Positions 61,409 through 64,000 of a DNA stretch of 64,000 nucleotides are shown here, piece after piece. The notes under the pieces are model-generated. The model saw only the letters and a list, made by a program, of their open reading frames with translations. It did no database searches and was not told where the DNA came from. Every line of letters begins with the position of its first letter. The first letter of the stretch is position 1. Position numbers and translations under genes: made by a program. This stretch comes from SAR92 bacterium BACL16 MAG-120619-bin48 (GTDB lineage: Bacteria > Pseudomonadota > Gammaproteobacteria > Pseudomonadales > Porticoccaceae). The stretch is from the NCBI GenBank assembly GCA_001438605.1, contig LIDE01000012.1, positions 26,001 through 90,000 of the forward strand, in the 5' to 3' direction.

Positions 61409-62338
61409 ATGGACAAAAAGCCCTATATTGGCCGCTTTGCCCCTTCCCCCACCGGTCCCCTGCACTTTGGCTCACTGATATGTGCCTTAGGCAGTTATCT
61501 TGATGCACATCACAACGCAGGCCGCTGGCTGGTCAGAATTGAAGACATTGATCCTCCGCGAGAAGTCCCAGGCGCCACGACAACAATACTGCACCAATTG
61601 GAAGACCACGGTCTGGTATGGCAGGGTGACCTGCTCTATCAAAGCGCGCGCCTACCTGCCTATAGAGACGCCTTAGAGCAACTTCAGGCCGCAGGGCTCA
61701 CCTATCACTGTGATTGCACGCGGCAGCGAATTGTTTCTCTCGGTAGTATTTATGATGGGCACTGTCGCCACCGACAGTTATCAGCACAGGGCGCGATCCG
61801 CCTGCTCACACCCGCCGCTGACTGCGCGCATGCCAGCTTGCGTTTTAACGACCTTGTTATGGGTGACTACCAACAAAACCTTGCCACTCAAGTGGGTGAT
61901 TTTGTTCTGCAGCGCCGCGATGGGTTATTTTCCTATCAACTCGCGGTGACTGTTGATGACCTCTTTCAGAATATTACCCATGTTGTGCGCGGCGCCGATT
62001 TACTCGACTCCACGCCGCGACAACTCTATTTGCGACAACTCTACTCTCGAGAGTGCCTAGCGCTACCTGTCGCTCAGTCTGCCGCACCCCACTTCGCACA
62101 TCTGCCTCTTGCAACCAACGCGGAAGGACAGAAACTCAGCAAGCAAAACTTCGCCAAACCATTGCTAAAGGGTGATGAAGCCAACAATCTCTGGCAGGCG
62201 CTGCTCTGGTTGCGGCAATCACCCCCGCGAGAATTGCAGCTATGCTCGGTGCAAGAACTGCTCGACTGGGCGATTCCACACTGGCAACTGGCGGCAGTGC
62301 CCAAGCAGCTGAACTTGCCTGCTCCCAGCAGTTATTAA
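61409..62338 (+). CDS. gluQRS: Glutamyl-Q tRNA(Asp) synthetase
   Basis: GRFAPSPTGPLHFGSLICALGSYLDA; YHCDCTR; GQKLSKQNFAKPL; downstream of dksA. Confidence 0.94.
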   Translation: MDKKPYIGRFAPSPTGPLHFGSLICALGSYLDAHHNAGRWLVRIEDIDPPREVPGATTTILHQLEDHGLVWQGDLLYQSARLPAYRDALEQLQAAGLTYHCDCTRQRIVSLGSIYDGHCRHRQLSAQGAIRLLTPAADCAHASLRFNDLVMGDYQQNLATQVGDFVLQRRDGLFSYQLAVTVDDLFQNITHVVRGADLLDSTPRQLYLRQLYSRECLALPVAQSAAPHFAHLPLATNAEGQKLSKQNFAKPLLKGDEANNLWQALLWLRQSPPRELQLCSVQELLDWAIPHWQLAAVPKQLNLPAPSSY

Positions 62339-62463
62339 TCCCTCAACCAATAGCTCCACTGCCGTCTCAACTACCCTCTCAAGAGCGGCACATTTGCTTT
62401 GCACCTCGAGCTTGCATACCATCGTGGCTAAATTCATCGTGGCGATTAGCGCCGAGCGTTGTC

Positions 62464-62640
62464 ATGCTTAACTATCGACTAGTGGCTGTTCTTATTTTTC
62501 TCAGCAGTGTGTTTGTGCCGCTGGCCTCAAAGTGGGCCGCTGAGTCGCACGGGAGCTGGTTCAGACCCTTTGTTGTCTGGGCAATTATTGTCTTTGCTGC
62601 CTATATTTTGCAGCGTCACAGGACCACTAATGAGTCTTGA
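62464..62640 (+). CDS. Small membrane protein, CbrX-like by position
   Basis: 58 aa MLNYRLVAVLIFLSSVFVPLASKWAAESHGSWFRPFVVWAIIVFAAYILQRHRTTNES; two TM segments; overlaps the next start by 11 nt. Confidence 0.72.
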   Translation: MLNYRLVAVLIFLSSVFVPLASKWAAESHGSWFRPFVVWAIIVFAAYILQRHRTTNES

Positions 62641-64000
62641 AATCACCCTACTCACGTTGACCTTCATCGCGGTCGGCGGGCTGCTCTCTTTTATACTGTC
62701 AACCTTTGGCGGCAAGACCGGGCACAGCCTAATCCTTGTGTTGGCGCTGTTTTCCGGTAGTGGCGTGCTTTTGGCGATGGGCTCCATCGAAATGGCTGGC
62801 CGCTACGGGTACAGTACATTGCTGGCACTCTTTGCCTTCACCATGGTGTTTGTCTTTTCGCCCCTTATCTTCTACCCCATTCGCCGGCTCAACGGCATTA
62901 TTCGACTGGCTTCGGTAGCAGATTTTTTAACCTTTCGGTTCCGCGGTAAGTCGGTGGCAGTAGTCGTTTGCAGCGCATTTGTGCTGGCGACAGTGCCGCT
63001 TTTCATCGCCCAGCTCAGAGCCTTAACGTCCGTCAGCAGCTTTCTTTTTGGCGACGAGAAGTTACTGCTCTTAGTTGCCATATTTACGATTATTGTGGTC
63101 TTTAATTGGCGCTCGATAGAGGCCAACCTCGTCACCTCTTTGCGCTGGATTATGGCTGCGGCGGGGTTGTTACTGCTGGTGGCTCTCGCGCTCTCGGCGC
63201 TGGTATCCGTCAATGCTATTTTTGGTGGCATCAACGATATGAACACTTGGGTTATCGACAGCGGCCAGCGATTTATTGTCCAGCGTATGGACTCTTCCTA
63301 CAGCCTGTTTGTGATTTTTTTAGCGGCGAGTTTTGCGCTGCCAGTGAACTTCACCATTGTTATCTCTGAGTATATTTCCAACAAGCAGTCGGGTATGACC
63401 GCGTGGGCCTACCCGCTGCTGATGCTGCTTGCCAGTATTCCGATCTTTCCACTGCTGTGGTCGGGGATTGCCGTGCAATCTGCCTCGCCACTGCAAGACT
63501 ACTTGTTCGCCCTTCCAGCAATCACTGGGCATCCTGCAGTGGCTGCCCTCGGTGCCGCCAGCATTATTCTGGTCGCTATTGCTCTGCTGTGCAGCCTGTC
63601 AACCATGCTGGCTAAAATGGTGCTCAACAGTTTTGTGTTGCCGACCAAAAAACTGCAAGAGCAGCCTCAGCTCAGCCGCTGGATAAACTCCCGATTGCTC
63701 ATTATCTCCAGTGGCCTGCTGCTGGCCTGTGCGCTGCTTGATGCCTTGGTTAAAAACACCAGCATTACCGACCTTTACTTAATTGGATTTGCAGGGCTGG
63801 CGCAGCTAACGCCCGGTATGCTCGCCGCAATTTATATACCGACTGCGAATCGCCGAGGGTTTATCGTCGGTCTGGTCGGGGGCATGCTGATATGGCTTGT
63901 CACCTTAGTGTTACCGCTATTTTTCGGCGACTGGAGCGGCCACGTTCCCGGCACATCGATTCATGTGACGACCGGAATGCAGAGCTGGGATGTCTGGGCC
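62630..64000 (+). CDS. cbrA: CbrA-like sensor kinase, N-terminal SLC5/sodium:solute symporter-like part (3' end beyond window)
   Basis: Open frame from ATG 62630 to window end: MSLEITLLTLTFIAVGGLLSFILSTFGGKTGHS...ADFLTFRFRGKSVAVVV, many TM; follows dksA-gluQRS as in Pseudomonas. Kinase domain not visible. Confidence 0.72.
   Translation, partial: MSLEITLLTLTFIAVGGLLSFILSTFGGKTGHSLILVLALFSGSGVLLAMGSIEMAGRYGYSTLLALFAFTMVFVFSPLIFYPIRRLNGIIRLASVADFLTFRFRGKSVAVVVCSAFVLATVPLFIAQLRALTSVSSFLFGDEKLLLLVAIFTIIVVFNWRSIEANLVTSLRWIMAAAGLLLLVALALSALVSVNAIFGGINDMNTWVIDSGQRFIVQRMDSSYSLFVIFLAASFALPVNFTIVISEYISNKQSGMTAWAYPLLMLLASIPIFPLLWSGIAVQSASPLQDYLFALPAITGHPAVAALGAASIILVAIALLCSLSTMLAKMVLNSFVLPTKKLQEQPQLSRWINSRLLIISSGLLLACALLDALVKNTSITDLYLIGFAGLAQLTPGMLAAIYIPTANRRGFIVGLVGGMLIWLVTLVLPLFFGDWSGHVPGTSIHVTTGMQSWDVWA

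Noticed and set aside
1-64000. Mobile elements, prophage, toxin-antitoxin or defence island
   Set aside because: No transposase, integrase, phage structural, restriction or toxin-antitoxin gene was recognised; the region reads as ordinary chromosomal backbone.

Overview
This looks like a core-genome segment from a gammaproteobacterium; gene order resembles Pseudomonas and Cellvibrionales-type genomes. Coding density is high. I found no rRNA, tRNA, CRISPR array, transposase, integrase or phage gene.

Recognisable blocks, left to right:
- wrbA 3' end, DUF2069, sppA
- hda and DUF2066, divergent from purM-purN
- DUF3108/DUF3014 pair
- dcd, apbC/mrp, metG
- complete rnfABCDGE, followed by a TPP-dependent enzyme
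- VOC protein, Ser/Thr dehydratase-like enzyme, corA, mscS, argG
- truncated TonB-receptor remnant beside a fecR/fecI pair
- formyltransferase, pyrC, rnt, AGCS symporter
- overlapping FHA membrane protein and trypsin-like protease genes
- maeB, rsmI divergent from lpoA, yraN, SIS/diaA-like, BON lipoprotein
- thiolase, sspB, sspA, an in-frame cytochrome b-c1 fusion, petA
- rpsI, rplM, zapE, yhcB/zapG-like
- comF with no standard start codon in the correct frame, first cysE, PilZ protein, fimX-like gene
- serB divergent from a smp/ahpA-like gene, second cysE, M15 peptidase, htpX, Rieske protein, sfsA
- dksA, gluQRS, cbrX-like small ORF, cbrA-like gene cut by the window end

The points most worth checking are the FHA/protease module, the cytochrome b-c1 fusion, the orphaned FecIR system with its receptor remnant, the degenerate FimX-like protein, the comF start codon, the CATG shared by the divergent rsmI and lpoA starts, and two CysE paralogs that both lack the CysK-binding tail. 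No wholly new system is proven by the sequence alone. All family calls come from reading motifs and remembered synteny; no searches were run.
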